IMG/VR virus record: IMGVR_UViG_3300046474_000252
Coordinates: 1-27,759 of that record
Direction: 5' to 3' (one strand)
Length of the DNA: 27,759 nucleotides
Source: a virus
A model generated the notes under the pieces. That model did no database searches and had not been told where the DNA came from. It worked only from the letters and a program-made list of their open reading frames with translations. The position numbers and the translations under genes were made by a program. The number at the start of each line of letters is the position of its first letter. The first letter of the stretch is position 1. Shown here in pieces: positions 8,151-15,258 of this stretch.

Positions 8151-8712
8151 ATATGAAACCGAAAGCAGCAGGGAGGTAACCGGTTTATCTATCCGGTCCT
8201 CAACCTGCCGCAGGGATCGCCTGTCGCCGAGGAGGAGAAGCGCCAGGAGATTGGAAACTGCGGGATTTGTGGCCGCAACGTTTAGCGCGCCGTTATCCCG
8301 ACCCGCACTACGCCTCCACATACAGCCATGGCAGGAATGGCATATGCATCAACGGCCTCTTGGATAGGTGGGGATGGCAACGTGCATCACGTGGGGCGTT
8401 AATGCTGCCGTTTGTCCATCCCCGACGACCGCCACGTTGTGGCGTCGCAGATAGTTGCATCCAGCCACTGCGCGTCCGCAGCGCCCTCCTGTTGCTTCAG
8501 GATGTTAGGCATAAGCTCGAAATGGCGACGGTACGAAACCCGGCGCAATCTAAAACTCAGAGGACTAGGATGCCCATAGTTACCCAAAGCTCAGCGGCTG
8601 CAACATAGTGCAGCATGGCGATGGGTCCGTCGCTTAGCGCACGGAACGATTTGGGACATCGCAACTACGTTGCGCCATCCCCTCGCTCTACTCTCTCCGA
8701 GATCGTGGAAAG
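8151..8712. other. gene-poor stretch between tRNA-Thr and the regulator gene
   Basis: No reading frame on either strand here has a convincing start, ribosome-binding site or protein-like composition. Visible structure includes the palindromic hairpin CGCAAC-TAC-GTTGCG at 8660-8674, about 40 bases beyond the stop of the 308-residue protein; CGCCACGTTGTGGCG near 8430-8445; and a short GCTGC/GCAGC pair near 8600. A plus-strand frame contains a CGICG finger-like fragment but has no start codon. It may be decayed sequence, the remnant of an insertion, or a regulatory region ahead of the late genes. Confidence 0.5.
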
Positions 8713-9639
8713 TCAGATATCCATCGAAGAATTTGCAGTCTTCGCCAAATAAAGTGCATCTGCCAGATTATCATTGGCGGCGACAAGCAGGCGCTTACCG
8801 GCTTCGATGGCATACTGCCCTTTAAAGCCGCGTGCTTCGCCGATCTGCTTCAGGCTGCTGGCCTTAACTGCAAGCGTCAGAATCTTGAAATGTTCATCAG
8901 CCATCTTGCTTACCGCATCCAGCCATTCCTGACGCTCTTCGCGCTGGCTGACGATGTCCTGCCACATGACTGAACCGCCACCTGCGCAAGTCGTCTTCTG
9001 CATACCCAGGAAACTGTCGGCGACCTTCTTTGCGCCACAAGGAAGGCCGTCTGGATACTTGGTGAATGTCACCTTGCTCATGTCGGTGTTGGCGTATGCC
9101 TTGGCCAACTCCGCCTTTGCCTCGTCATGGGTGATCTTGATGCGCTCGCCTTTGGGGCGCTTGCCAGTGAGATATCTCGGCTTCTTGGTGTTCAGCATGG
9201 CACAGAAGTATTCGTTGCTATCCGTAACCTCTTGCGGGTTCTCTTCGCCACCGAGCGCGACATCGACTTTATCACGGCAGCGAAGCATGGCGCCTGCTGG
9301 CATTCTGGCCGCGTATTCTTCAAGCTTGCCGTCGATCGTGAAGCGGAATGCCTTCTCCGTCTGGGTGCCGTCGCTGAAGCGCAACTTGCCTATTCTGATT
9401 ATCTGGCCTGTTTCGTTTTGCTCCACATCGGCAAGACGGACGTTTCTCATGATTTCGGCAACAGATGGAGTGACCAGCCGCTTGCGATCATGTTTTAGCT
9501 CAGCGACATCTTCCGGGTCATTGTCGTTGGCAGGTACGGTTGCCCAGTTTGTTTGAACCGGCTCTGGTTCATGGTCCGCAACGGAGATTAGCTCATTGAT
9601 CGCAGATAGCTGCTCTGCGAGCGATCCGTGGCGAGCCAT
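8713..9639 (-). CDS. unknown protein with C-terminal HTH-like segment; possible late-gene regulator
   Basis: This 308-residue protein is not recognised as a named family. The first 60 residues are low in structure and contain VPANDNDP. A central region (about 60-130) looks beta-rich, and a conserved-looking Cys pair follows (DGLPCGAKK...KTTCAGGGS). The final 70 residues are helical, and LKQIGEARGFKGQYAIEAGKR reads like a helix-turn-helix, followed by VAANDN. It is encoded after the phage promoter at 9943-9971 and is the last protein-coding gene before the tRNA and packaging block, so a late transcription activator is plausible. That role is inference. Its start overlaps the preceding stop as TAATG. 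Confidence 0.75.
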   Translation of the reverse strand: MARHGSLAEQLSAINELISVADHEPEPVQTNWATVPANDNDPEDVAELKHDRKRLVTPSVAEIMRNVRLADVEQNETGQIIRIGKLRFSDGTQTEKAFRFTIDGKLEEYAARMPAGAMLRCRDKVDVALGGEENPQEVTDSNEYFCAMLNTKKPRYLTGKRPKGERIKITHDEAKAELAKAYANTDMSKVTFTKYPDGLPCGAKKVADSFLGMQKTTCAGGGSVMWQDIVSQREERQEWLDAVSKMADEHFKILTLAVKASSLKQIGEARGFKGQYAIEAGKRLLVAANDNLADALYLAKTANSSMDI

Positions 9640-9899
9640 TATGCCGCAATCCGATTTGAGGGTGCGCCATCGTGGTTGTTGTCGTTGGCCGCCATTTTCT
9701 TCGGTGAGTGAAGAGCCGCTATCCTGTCTCTCTGTGCCTGAAGGGCAATATCTTCTTGGTGCAGCTTCTCAGCCACTCGAAGGCGCCCTTCTTCTCGTTC
9801 CAACGGCGATCTTTCTGCCATTGACATACCGGTAATCGCACTCTTTGCGAAACGTGGTTTAGTCTTGTAGGTGGCTGTGGAAAAATCTCGATCAGTCAT
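9639..9899 (-). CDS. small charged protein, function unknown
   Basis: This 86-residue protein is rich in Arg, Glu and Ala. Its middle is helical (SPLEREEGRLRVAEKLHQ and onward) and could form a short coiled coil; an ANDN tetrapeptide sits in the C-terminal tail (KKMAANDNNHDG). GAGGGG precedes the ATG, and its TAA shares a base with the ATG of the 308-residue protein, so the two are translated together. It is the first gene after the promoter at 9943-9971. Function is unknown; a partner of the downstream protein is possible. Confidence 0.72.
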   Translation of the reverse strand: MTDRDFSTATYKTKPRFAKSAITGMSMAERSPLEREEGRLRVAEKLHQEDIALQAQRDRIAALHSPKKMAANDNNHDGAPSNRIAA

Positions 9900-9942
9900 A
9901 AAGTCCCCTCAAGGTGTGGTGGTGATTTGGCTTGGTGAACAC

Positions 9943-9971
9943 AAGATGATGTAAACTTACAAATTTGTCAA
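9943..9971 (-). promoter_or_regulatory. sigma70-like promoter with palindromic operator (copy 1)
   Basis: A perfect -35 box TTGACA (9966-9971) is followed after 17 bases by CATCTT, a weak -10. The -35 box runs into the palindrome ACAAATTTGT. TTGACAAATTTGTAA is shared exactly with two other sites in this window (10315-10320 and 18811-18816 mark their -35 boxes). It lies 44 bases upstream of the start of the 86-residue gene, right after a terminator. Confidence 0.65.
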
Positions 9972-10001
9972 GAACGACAAAGGCCGCGCAATGGCGGCCT
10001 T
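9972..10001 (-). terminator. Rho-independent terminator after the secreted small protein gene
   Basis: On the minus strand AAGGCCGC and GCGGCCTT form a perfect eight-base stem with loop CATTGC, followed by TGTCGTTCTT. It begins about 25 bases after the stop of the gene at 10026-10256 and directly precedes promoter copy 1, separating two transcription units. Confidence 0.75.
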
Positions 10002-10025
10002 GCTCATGTTGAAGCTACAAAAACT

Positions 10026-10256
10026 CTAAACAGCTGTGCCGCAAGCCTTCTTGGTGGCTTGCTGGACCGTGCGAACATAAACTCGCAGCCCGTTCTGAAG
10101 GTCGGCGGAGACATGTGAGCGCTCGGCGTCGTCCAGAGCCTGCCACGCATAGGCTTCGATAAACCGAGACAGGCGGCAATCCGACGAGACGACGGCTTGG
10201 GCGTTTGCGGTGGAGATAGTGGCGGTCAAAGCCGCGGCGATAATAACTGCTTTCAT
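10026..10256 (-). CDS. small secreted (periplasmic) protein, function unknown
   Basis: This 76-residue protein starts with a clear signal peptide: MKAVIIAAALTATISTANAQA, basic residue, hydrophobic core and an ANA-QA type cleavage site. The mature part of about 55 residues has two Cys (positions about 27 and 72) that could form a disulfide. It has its own promoter (10292-10320), a strong ribosome-binding site (GAGGAGG) and its own terminator, so it is expressed as a single-gene unit. Such genes in phages often act on the envelope, for instance in superinfection exclusion or lysis control. No known family is recognised. Confidence 0.8.
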   Translation of the reverse strand: MKAVIIAAALTATISTANAQAVVSSDCRLSRFIEAYAWQALDDAERSHVSADLQNGLRVYVRTVQQATKKACGTAV

Positions 10257-10291
10257 GTTCGGCCTCCTCTGTGTGGCTGTATGGTGGACTG

Positions 10292-10320
10292 AATGTAGGT
10301 GCGTTTTACAAATTTGTCAA
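10292..10320 (-). promoter_or_regulatory. sigma70-like promoter with palindromic operator (copy 2)
   Basis: TTGACA (10315-10320), a 17-base spacer and TACATT (10292-10297) form a near-consensus promoter. The spacer begins with the same AATTTGTAA as copies 1 and 3, giving the palindrome ACAAATTTGT over the -35 region. The -35 box overlaps the TGA stop of the VRR-NUC gene, and the start of the secreted-protein gene lies 36 bases downstream. Confidence 0.75.
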
Positions 10321-10781
10321 TAGAGCCACGAGCGAACTAGCGCGACTGCCTTCTCGGCGCCTTCCATGCAAGCCTCGGCTCTCACTACCTCGACAGTGAA
10401 GCCAAGGCGAGCGAGAGCAGCATGGCGCTCCACCTGTGCCGGCGAGAGCCGACCGTTGCCGACCTTGTTCTCGATCATGCGAAGCTGGCCGCCCGCTACG
10501 TAGATGCGAAGATCTGCTTCGCCTGGCGTCATACCTGCCGCAATAGCCTCCTGCTGGGCGCGTGGGCCGCGCTTTGCGCTGTTCTGATCGCCAGCCAGTA
10601 AGAACAGCTTGCCGTATTCGGGCATGGCACGCAGAGCTCGCACTTGGGCTGCCTGCAGTTCCCATTCCTTCGGCAGAGCGTCGGTGACTTTCACGCTTGT
10701 GCCTGTGGCAGTGACGGTCGTGACGATGCGAACGCGCTTACCTGCGAGGCGGGTAGTCTGTACTTGGCGGGTGGCTTTCAT
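10317..10781 (-). CDS. VRR-NUC domain nuclease
   Basis: The C-terminal part of this 154-residue protein is a VRR-NUC domain of the PD-(D/E)XK superfamily. The core is GMTPGEADLRI (Asp90), IENKVG (Glu104, Lys106), LSPAQVERH (Gln116), then LGFTVEVVR. These enzymes cut branched or flap DNA and often act as resolvase-like nucleases in phages. The N-terminal 60 residues are basic and may bind DNA. The gene stands alone after an AT-rich noncoding region with repeats, has AAGGAGA before the ATG, and ends inside the next promoter. The family call is strong; the exact substrate is unknown. Confidence 0.88.
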   Translation of the reverse strand: MKATRQVQTTRLAGKRVRIVTTVTATGTSVKVTDALPKEWELQAAQVRALRAMPEYGKLFLLAGDQNSAKRGPRAQQEAIAAGMTPGEADLRIYVAGGQLRMIENKVGNGRLSPAQVERHAALARLGFTVEVVRAEACMEGAEKAVALVRSWLY

Positions 10782-10890
10782 GGTGTCTCCTTCGTGGTGT
10801 GGTGGTTTTTAACGTTGTTGCAAATGTAAGGACTATTATTCATTCCTATGGACTATGGATTCTATGTGAAAAGAGATAGACATTACATTT

Positions 10891-10991
10891 TACAATGAAA
10901 GGGCTTAAGTCATTGTATTTAGTACAAAAGACGTTGCAGGAATTTTTGCAATGAATTGCAATGAAAACGGATTCGCTCGATTTCATTGCAA
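10891..10991. repeat. AT-rich array of direct and inverted CAATGA repeats
   Basis: Visible elements on the plus strand are TACAATGA (10891-10898), its perfect inverse TCATTGTA (10910-10917), a tandem TTGCAATGAA (10946-10955 and 10956-10965), and the inverse TTTCATTGCAA (10981-10991), which pairs perfectly with 10956-10966. The surrounding gap (10782-11046) is far more AT-rich than the genes. It lies between the prim-pol/helicase gene and the VRR-NUC gene. A replication origin with iterons or a multi-site operator would both fit. Confidence 0.6.
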
Positions 10992-11030
10992 ACGTCGAAA
11001 ATCCCCGCAACGAAAAAGCCCCAGTTGCGC

Positions 11031-11056
11031 GAAAAGAAAAGACCGCTTACGCGGCC
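11031..11056 (-). terminator. Rho-independent terminator overlapping the end of the primase gene
   Basis: On the minus strand GGCCGC-GTAA-GCGGTC (one G-T pair) is followed by TTTTCTTTTC. The loop contains the TAA stop of the prim-pol gene, so the terminator uses the last codons. It ends the long methyltransferase-primase operon. Confidence 0.72.
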
Positions 11057-13404
11057 TCCCCTTCATCGTTCCGTAGTTTGATCTTGACGCCCTTGCCATT
11101 GATTGCCGGCGTATAGATTTGCCCTGATACGGCGAGCCGATCGAGCGCCGCCTTCACCATCCTGTCGTCTGCCTTAGAGACCCCCTTGGCACGCACGAGC
11201 TTAGACTGCGCAATCTCGCCTCCGGCCCTGGTCAACTCACGCATGATGGCTTTGCAAAGATCCTCGAACACCGACCCAGACATGTATTCCCGCGCACCAG
11301 CATCAAGAGAGTCGATAGATCGCTGCACTACCGCGTAGGCCCATTCGATGTCGTCGACCGTGACGCGCGGATCGCTGGGATTGTTGCTGAGCGCCCTCAC
11401 TGTCGCGATCTTGACGACATGCTCAGCCGTTCGTCCGATGAGGCCATCGTGGGCGCCGTGCTCCTCGATTTGTTCATATTGCCAGTCCTCGATTGATAGC
11501 CACTTTCTTTCCGCTACCTCATCAGCCCACGGCACGGTGTATAGGTGAGGCCGCATACTCGCGTTACACCAATTGGCCTTTGCAATATCGGGAACAGGCA
11601 AAGCTGTGCGGGCGGCCTTCAACATTTTGATCAGCGAGGCAGGCGTCACCATCAGTGGAGGTGCATCGTGGCGTTCCGGCCTCACCTTCGCCTCCACCAC
11701 CACAAGGCGCGCCACGAAGCCGTCGCTGAGGGTTTCCTCCGTGAGGCCGCGGTAGAACGTGGTCGGCGTCGACATGCCATATAGAGATATGGTCGGCGCG
11801 AAGATCGGATCCGAACTGCTATCTTTCAGCGGGTCGGCGTGCTCCTTTCCTGACCAGACGCTGGTAGACTTGGAGAACACTTCCAGCAGCACCTTTCTGA
11901 TCGTCTTTGCCCACGACGACGATCCAGCTCCCGTTACAGACTGTAGGACGACGCCCATCTCATCCCACGGCATGACAAACACCGGGCGGCGCCTGGCAAC
12001 CTTTTCAATCGCGCTGCCGCTAGTCACTTCGCCGGGTCCGATCAGGGATTGCATGCCGGTATCGAGGGCGAGCGTGTGCATCGTCTTGTGTGCGTGTTCC
12101 TTTCCAAAGCCAGGACCGGCGATACCGACGAGATACAAGTTTACGCCAGCACCAGTCGGCCCGACAACCTGCCGGCCGAACATGGTGGCGACATACGACA
12201 ACCCAGACAAGACGGAGAACTCAGCCACAGGACGTCGGGCTGATTCCAGTGACCATTGCGCGATTGCACCGATGAGGCCGCCCGCAGCCTGCGGCGTGAA
12301 CGGATCGAACCTGCCCCGCGGCGCGCGGATTTGTGGCGTCTCCTCTAGCGGTTTAGCTGGCGATGACGGTTCAACAGCCGTTGGAGTACTGCGTCGCGAC
12401 CGTGATTTTTCTGCGATCCGCATTGCTGACGCTGCGCCGCGCTTTACCCATTCTTCATCATCAGGCTTGTAGCCCGTTTGTCGTGTCAGCCAGTCATAAG
12501 CCGGCTCGAACATGTTTGTCTGCATCGCCGACATCACAAGGTCGATCGGCGTATGCGATGACCCGCCGCCCCAATCGGTGATGCCATCAGGATGAATGCC
12601 AACGTTATAATTCTCGACCCCACGCCAGAAGGCGCGCGCTCTATAGCCGTCCCGAGTCCGCTTCAGGTCGCTCTGTGAGAAGAGGGCCGGAACCCACGAC
12701 TCAAGGTTTGCCATCGCGAAGTTGTTGACTTCGCGCCATATGCTCTCGCCGAAGACTTCTTCACCGTTCCGGACGAGCGGCTTGAACTCGCGAAGCTCTC
12801 CGAACGGACGCAAAGCATCTTCCAGGCGCTGGGCTATGTCGTCTGGCAACTCCGGCAACTTCTCGATCGGCGTGTCCAGGAGTGTGTCTTCAGTTATCCA
12901 CTCATATGCGTGTTGCGTGTCTGGGTGGATCGTCGGAGGCAAAACGGTCTGCCTGCCGTGAGCAAGGAGATCGATTATTCGGCTTTCGAAACCACCGGCG
13001 AGGATGAGGCTGAACGGGCGGCTAACGATGTTCTCCGAGCCACGATAGAACGCGCTGTATCCTTTTTGACCCCTTTTCTTTACCAACGGCTCGGGGATAA
13101 CTGCCTCGATCGCCGCACGGATCTCCATATCATCGGTGTCGACATCGATAACCTTGAGATGGTGGTCTATCGCTACGCAAACGCCAGCATCCGGCCAACG
13201 CGACCAGATGCTGGTTTCAATTTCAGTTGGTAGGCGGTCGCAGAACCGCGACCAATCCATATCGCCGTACCATTTGCCGTGCGACATGGATCCCGGCCGT
13301 TTGCTCCCCGGCAGGACTGGAATAGCGTGATACCCCATGTCAACCAGGTCTGCGCCGACGCGAGCGTATGGGCTGTCGATCTTCTGCTTGCTGTTGATAA
13401 GCAT
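11047..13404 (-). CDS. bifunctional prim-pol / helicase-like replication protein
   Basis: From the ATG at 13404 the protein has 785 residues. The N-terminal 200 residues are a prim-pol domain: YARVGADLVDMGYHAIPVLPG, GVCVAIDHHLKVIDVDTDD with the metal-binding Asp pair about residues 87 and 89, then a conserved LLAHGRQTVLPPT. A linker follows, then an ATPase domain with P-loop GIAGPGFGKE (about 427-436) and a Walker B-like VMPWDEM (about 477-483), as in DUF3987-type helicase proteins. The last residue of the Walker A (Glu for Ser/Thr) is unusual. It would prime and unwind the phage origin. The ATG overlaps the upstream TAA (TAATG); longer starts inside the upstream gene are unlikely. Confidence 0.88.
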   Translation of the reverse strand: MLINSKQKIDSPYARVGADLVDMGYHAIPVLPGSKRPGSMSHGKWYGDMDWSRFCDRLPTEIETSIWSRWPDAGVCVAIDHHLKVIDVDTDDMEIRAAIEAVIPEPLVKKRGQKGYSAFYRGSENIVSRPFSLILAGGFESRIIDLLAHGRQTVLPPTIHPDTQHAYEWITEDTLLDTPIEKLPELPDDIAQRLEDALRPFGELREFKPLVRNGEEVFGESIWREVNNFAMANLESWVPALFSQSDLKRTRDGYRARAFWRGVENYNVGIHPDGITDWGGGSSHTPIDLVMSAMQTNMFEPAYDWLTRQTGYKPDDEEWVKRGAASAMRIAEKSRSRRSTPTAVEPSSPAKPLEETPQIRAPRGRFDPFTPQAAGGLIGAIAQWSLESARRPVAEFSVLSGLSYVATMFGRQVVGPTGAGVNLYLVGIAGPGFGKEHAHKTMHTLALDTGMQSLIGPGEVTSGSAIEKVARRRPVFVMPWDEMGVVLQSVTGAGSSSWAKTIRKVLLEVFSKSTSVWSGKEHADPLKDSSSDPIFAPTISLYGMSTPTTFYRGLTEETLSDGFVARLVVVEAKVRPERHDAPPLMVTPASLIKMLKAARTALPVPDIAKANWCNASMRPHLYTVPWADEVAERKWLSIEDWQYEQIEEHGAHDGLIGRTAEHVVKIATVRALSNNPSDPRVTVDDIEWAYAVVQRSIDSLDAGAREYMSGSVFEDLCKAIMRELTRAGGEIAQSKLVRAKGVSKADDRMVKAALDRLAVSGQIYTPAINGKGVKIKLRNDEGEAA

Positions 13405-14075
13405 TATGCTGCTTTCCTCTCTGCGGCCTTGTTGTCGTTGGCGTGAGATAGTTTGTGGCCCGCGGGTGATACTGCGCGTAACCGAGCGTGAACGGCGTGG
13501 TATTCCTGCCAAGCGCGGCGAAGGTCGACGTCAACGATGCAGTAGGTAACGCCTCCATCATGCGAGATCGCATCGACGTCATCAGCCTTAAACCCATGGC
13601 CAGACAGAAAGTCTGCCATCATCTTCGCGAATGTATTAGGCGGCGCGTGGTCAATCTCGGCTGAGGCGTTATCGATGACGCCGCCTGTTATGGCGCAAGA
13701 CGATGTGCCGCTGGCAAATGTCTCCCTCCTGAATGCATCAATCTGCAGGAAAATCTCATTGCGAAAGGCGCGCTTTGCCTTCTGCTTTTTCGATGGCCGG
13801 CCATTCAGGCAGATAATGTAAGAGAAGTCGTCGACGGAACCGTCGGTGCGGAGGATGTAGAAACCCCTGCTGTAATAAGGCGGGACAAGGTCAACCTTGA
13901 ACGCCAAAACCCCGGCGCCGATTTTCTCATCGGCTGCCGGGTGCTCTTGGAGGAGCGATAGAAGGTCTTCATGGTGTTCCGCTAGGCGTTCGCCGATTTT
14001 AGCGGTGTTCAGGATGTTGGAGAAATAAGCCTTTCTGGCTTTCTTGGTTGGCTTTTTGTCTGCTTGGCTAGTCAT
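13404..14075 (-). CDS. DUF3223 domain protein
   Basis: This 223-residue protein has a Lys-rich N-terminus and a region matching DUF3223: an FRNEIFLQIDAFRRE segment, then CAITGGVIDN and AEIDHAPPNTF. The C-x2-TG and DH-containing motif resembles a degraded HNH-like fold, but nuclease activity cannot be assumed. An ANDN tetrapeptide lies in the C-terminal tail (LSHANDNKAAERKAA). The gene is coupled on both sides: ATGA with the end of the cytosine methyltransferase frame and TAATG with the primase. Its constant place in a replication operon suggests a DNA-related role. Confidence 0.8.
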   Translation of the reverse strand: MTSQADKKPTKKARKAYFSNILNTAKIGERLAEHHEDLLSLLQEHPAADEKIGAGVLAFKVDLVPPYYSRGFYILRTDGSVDDFSYIICLNGRPSKKQKAKRAFRNEIFLQIDAFRRETFASGTSSCAITGGVIDNASAEIDHAPPNTFAKMMADFLSGHGFKADDVDAISHDGGVTYCIVDVDLRRAWQEYHAVHARLRAVSPAGHKLSHANDNKAAERKAA

Positions 14076-14770
14076 GCCGCTTTAGTCTCCTCATTGTCAC
14101 CGAGCGGTGAATTGTCGTTGGCGGGTGTGGTGGCAACCGCGAAAGGAGCGCTAACCGCAGCCAACGCCCGCTCAACCCTCATGATGGCTCGACCGATGGC
14201 TTCTGGGATCTGCGGGCAGACTGCGTCGCCGAACGCCTCGACGATGAGGCTAGCTGCAACTGTCCCGCGTGGACCGCCGACTGCAATGCGCGACTGAGCC
14301 ACCCACTGGGATAACCCATCATCCACCCGTAGGTGATGGGCAAGGCCGCGGTTCCAGTCAGCCCATGGCTCTGCAATAGGTGTGCCAGTGCCCTCGCTCC
14401 CGCCCATTTCTCCGATGCCCTGCCCGTCATGGCTCCGTCCATCACTGCATCCATCGTCGGACTGTGGCGCTTGTCGTAGGCTGGACTCCACGAATCCATC
14501 CTCTTGTCGCGCTTCGTTGGTGTTGGCAGGGTTTCCAATTGGCGAGTTCCCATCGCCATTGTCGTTACTAGCGATACTCCGGTAGTTTTCTCGCTCGTCG
14601 CTTTGGTTATCTCCGGACCATGATTCGCATCCGATGCTCTCGGAGTTGGCATCATTGCCTTGCGCGGTGTTGCCAGCATCACATTCCACGGCCGGCACGA
14701 TTCCCATTTCTGCATGCTGTCTGCTGCGAAATTGGCTTTCGTCGTTGGCGTGTGAAACATTTGAATCCAA
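14072..14770 (-). CDS. C5-cytosine methyltransferase, C-terminal part (shifted frame)
   Basis: This frame carries the end of the cytosine methyltransferase that starts at 15258. Near its C-terminus lie LRVDDGL and EAFGDAVCPQIPEAIGRAI, matching C5-methylase motifs IX-X (the GNAVxPQ element). It then ends TTPANDNSPLGDNEETKAA with the phage-wide ANDN motif, and its TGA overlaps the ATG of the DUF3223 gene. The first 130 residues are hydrophilic and of low complexity. No good start or ribosome-binding site precedes it, so it is probably not an independent gene but the continuation of the methylase after two single-base shifts near 14813 and 14767. Confidence 0.7.
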   Translation of the reverse strand: MDSNVSHANDESQFRSRQHAEMGIVPAVECDAGNTAQGNDANSESIGCESWSGDNQSDERENYRSIASNDNGDGNSPIGNPANTNEARQEDGFVESSLRQAPQSDDGCSDGRSHDGQGIGEMGGSEGTGTPIAEPWADWNRGLAHHLRVDDGLSQWVAQSRIAVGGPRGTVAASLIVEAFGDAVCPQIPEAIGRAIMRVERALAAVSAPFAVATTPANDNSPLGDNEETKAA

Positions 14771-15258
14771 TAAGCCAGCTTCGCTTGCGTTCGTGGTTGG
14801 CTCCGATGTTTTCCAGCACTGACCACAAACGGCCAGCAGGTGTAGCCGATGCCTTCCAGCGCATCGATGACCCTGTCTGCTCCTCTAGTTCTGAGATTAG
14901 CGCTATTCTCAAGAGCGAACCAACGAGGTCTGCATTCGTCAATGAGCCTGACTGCTTCGAAGTATAGTCCGCTGCGTTCCCCGTCGACGCCCTTTCCTTT
15001 TGTGTTGGCGCCGCTGATGTCTTGGCACGGCGGGCTGCCGACGACGATGTCTGGAAGTCCAATACCGTCCCGAACAAGTCTGTCTGCTGTGAGTGTGGTG
15101 ACGTCGTCATAAACAGGAACTCCCGGGTTGTTTTCGGAATAGAGTGCTCGGCGCCAGTGGATTACTTCGCATGCGGCAATGGTGCGGTAGCCGGCGCGGT
15201 GCATGCCGAGCGACCAGCCGCCGGCCGCTGCGCTGAACAGGTCTAGGACGCGGATCAA
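14179..15258 (-). CDS. C5-cytosine DNA methyltransferase, N-terminal part (apparently frameshifted)
   Basis: The frame opens with TTG at 15258, seven bases after GGGAGG, and overlaps the upstream stop. It shows C5-methylase motif I (DLFSAAAGG, residues 6-14), motif IV with the catalytic Cys (GSPPCQD, Cys78) and motif VI (ALENSAN, about 116-120). Motif VIII is missing in this frame but appears as ENIGANHERKRSW one frame over, and motif X appears in a third frame (14072-14770). Removing one G near 14813-14814 and one near 14767-14768 joins them into a single 394-residue enzyme. The remaining 200 codons of this frame contain PTP repeats and GWMMGYPSGW and seem to belong to an overlapping protein. 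Confidence 0.75.
   Translation of the reverse strand: MIRVLDLFSAAAGGWSLGMHRAGYRTIAACEVIHWRRALYSENNPGVPVYDDVTTLTADRLVRDGIGLPDIVVGSPPCQDISGANTKGKGVDGERSGLYFEAVRLIDECRPRWFALENSANLRTRGADRVIDALEGIGYTCWPFVVSAGKHRSQPRTQAKLAYWIQMFHTPTTKANFAADSMQKWESCRPWNVMLATPRKAMMPTPRASDANHGPEITKATSEKTTGVSLVTTMAMGTRQLETLPTPTKRDKRMDSWSPAYDKRHSPTMDAVMDGAMTGRASEKWAGARALAHLLQSHGLTGTAALPITYGWMMGYPSGWLSRALQSAVHAGQLQLASSSRRSATQSARRSQKPSVEPS
14679..15110 (-). other. overlapping reading frame inside the cytosine methyltransferase gene
   Basis: This frame starts at ATG 15110, about nine bases after GGGAG, and gives MTTSPHSQQTDLFGTVLDF, then SSSAARRAKTSA, LLRIALISELEEQTGSSMRW and KASATPAGRLW. From memory these phrases recur in phage proteins with PTP repeats and a final GYPxGW. 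The same two single-base shifts that repair the methylase would carry this frame through KTSEPTTNASEAGL into the frame containing FHTPTTKANF, LPTPTKRDKRMDSWSP and GWMMGYPSGW, ending at 14179: about 309 residues, entirely overlapping the methylase. Whether it is translated is unknown. Confidence 0.45.

Noticed and set aside
8250-8316. Second tRNA-like fold on the minus strand with a CTA anticodon-like loop
   Set aside because: Acceptor-like arms pair, but the D arm does not, the T loop has nine bases, position 33 is G, and the anticodon and T stems would overlap. It is not a valid tRNA.
8267-8608. Plus-strand frame of 113 codons in the gene-poor stretch
   Set aside because: No ribosome-binding site, opposite orientation to every other gene, and composition unlike a folded protein.
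11047-13512. Longer start for the prim-pol protein
   Set aside because: The extra 36 residues are Arg/Ser/Gln-rich, lie entirely inside the DUF3223 gene, and the ATG at 13404 has the usual TAATG overlap.
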